Part shown: in pieces, positions 5,873-6,595 of the stretch
How positions within the stretch are numbered: position 1 is the stretch's first letter
Layout of the letters: every line of letters begins with the position of its first letter
DNA from: an uncultured Clostridia bacterium
GTDB taxonomy: Bacteria; Bacillota; Clostridia; Christensenellales; Aristaeellaceae
NCBI GenBank assembly: GCA_946615785.1
Contig: CAMOIA010000092.1
Location: 1-6,595, forward strand
Reading direction: 5' to 3'
DNA: 6,595 bases
Program-made: the position numbers and the translations under genes
The notes under the pieces: generated by a model
Database searches by the model: none
What the model was told of the DNA's origin: nothing
The model's input: only the letters and a program-made list of their open reading frames with translations

Positions 5873-6595
5873 ATGAACTTTGTCTTGAACCAGGTGCTCG
5901 AAGTGATGTTCGGCTCAGCCGACATCCTGCTCGTGATCCTCGCCGCCCTCAGGATCACGGGCATGTGGCGGCTGTTTTCAAAATCCGGCCTCAAGCCCTG
6001 GTGGGCGCTCATTCCGTGCGCCAGGGAATACCAGCTGTCCCGGTGCGCGGGCCGCGAGCCCGAGGGACGGGTATACAGCGTGATCGACGCGCTGTCGATC
6101 CTGTTCGGCCTGGTCATGAACGTGATACTGCTTACCATGCAGCTGCCCGAAAGCGAAGCCGCGCAGGAAGCGCTGGGTGTGCAGTTCCTGCTCGTCCTCG
6201 TAGCCGTCATTCCGCTTACCATTACCGAATTCGTGTACGGTATCCGCATCTGGAGCGGGCTGATCCAGGTATACGGGCTGAAGAAGCGCTGGATGTTCCT
6301 GTGCTTTATCCCCTATGTTCAGTGGATCCCCGCGCTGATCTGGGGCTTCGACCCCCGGTACCAGCCGGAGTGGAAGGTTGAGGATCTGCGGGAAGAAATG
6401 GCCCGCCTCGCCACCTCCGGCAGCGCGAAGGTGATGGACGAAGGACTGACCGTCAACCTGAGGGAACGCACAGTCCGGGAGTTTTTCCAGAAACAGACGC
6501 TGCTTCGGGACATCCACATGAGCATTCCGCAAGGCCATATGGTGCTTCTGCTCGGCGGCTCCGGCGCCGGCAAAACCACCTTCCTGAACGCCGTC
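5873..6595 (+). CDS. Membrane protein fused to an ABC ATPase, ABC transporter-like (partial)
   Basis: The 241 visible residues start an ABC-type protein cut by the right edge. The first 160 residues hold about four hydrophobic helices (roughly 15-35, 68-90, 103-126, 140-159). After the first comes KPWWALIPCAREYQL at 41-55, like the W.A.IP...EY loop of small clostridial membrane domains (DUF5684-like; my recollection, not a search). A charged linker (160-205) leads to the ATPase: KQTLLRDIHMSIPQGHMV, then Walker A GGSGAGKTT at 228-236, with Lys234 and Thr235 intact. The style, TLL.DI then GGSGAGKTTFLNA, resembles ABCG/White-type or FHA-linked ATPases. Signature, Walker B and any later permease lie beyond the window. 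An exporter half-molecule or a membrane-tethered ATPase are both possible; the substrate is unknown. It follows its own promoter and a structured leader, with no operon partner visible upstream. Confidence 0.85.
   Translation, partial: MNFVLNQVLEVMFGSADILLVILAALRITGMWRLFSKSGLKPWWALIPCAREYQLSRCAGREPEGRVYSVIDALSILFGLVMNVILLTMQLPESEAAQEALGVQFLLVLVAVIPLTITEFVYGIRIWSGLIQVYGLKKRWMFLCFIPYVQWIPALIWGFDPRYQPEWKVEDLREEMARLATSGSAKVMDEGLTVNLRERTVREFFQKQTLLRDIHMSIPQGHMVLLLGGSGAGKTTFLNAV

Noticed and set aside
5722..6381. A 219-codon plus-strand frame covering the leader and the start of the ABC fusion
   Set aside because: Arg/Pro/Ala-rich out-of-frame reading. The ABC frame has transmembrane helices, a Walker A and a ribosome site, so this one is a shadow.

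Overview
The window comes from a GC-rich chromosome. Signals look like those of a Bacillota/Clostridia bacterium: GGAGG-type Shine-Dalgarno sites, TTGACA/TATAAT (often extended -10) promoters, compact U-tailed terminators, and secreted proteins starting with short MKK-type signal peptides. A gut or rumen clostridium is my best guess from general protein style; the species cannot be fixed from the sequence alone. Every gene reads as ordinary chromosomal content. I see no tRNA, rRNA, CRISPR array, transposase or att-like repeat.

Layout. (1) 1-1463 is a divergent pair: the cupin end of an AraC-type regulator on the minus strand (cut by the left edge) and a zinc-dependent MDR dehydrogenase on the plus strand, with promoters facing away from each other across 145 bp. 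This is a familiar arrangement for a local sugar or polyol catabolic switch. (2) 1518-1554 is a strong hairpin between the convergent dehydrogenase and peptidase genes. (3) 1574-3604 (minus) is a secreted thermolysin-like M4 metallopeptidase with an intact active site, an inhibitory propeptide and an extra C-terminal domain. (4) 3605-3895 is a 291-bp divergent control region with a promoter in each direction and two perfect inverted repeats, one lying on the predicted start of transcription of the plus-strand gene. (5) 3896-4948 is a secreted protein or lipoprotein of unknown function with a distinctive Gly/Asp-rich beta-type domain. (6) 5042-5599 is a GNAT acetyltransferase of the RimJ/RimL type, closed by a textbook terminator at 5645-5669. 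(7) 5671-5872 holds an extended -10 promoter and a leader of about 165 nt with several mutually exclusive pairings and a possible pseudoknot. (8) 5873-6595 is the start of a membrane protein with about four transmembrane helices fused to an ABC ATPase, cut by the right edge just after its Walker A motif.

The genes probably form four or five transcription units. The AraC regulator plausibly controls the dehydrogenase. The peptidase and the unknown secreted protein share a control region and may act together outside the membrane. The acetyltransferase may be reached by read-through from the secreted-protein gene or have its own promoter. The ABC fusion has its own promoter and leader. I do not see a clearly new multi-gene system. 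The most worthwhile leads are the structured leader before the ABC fusion, the unknown secreted protein with its operator-like palindrome, and the unusual fused architecture of the ABC protein.
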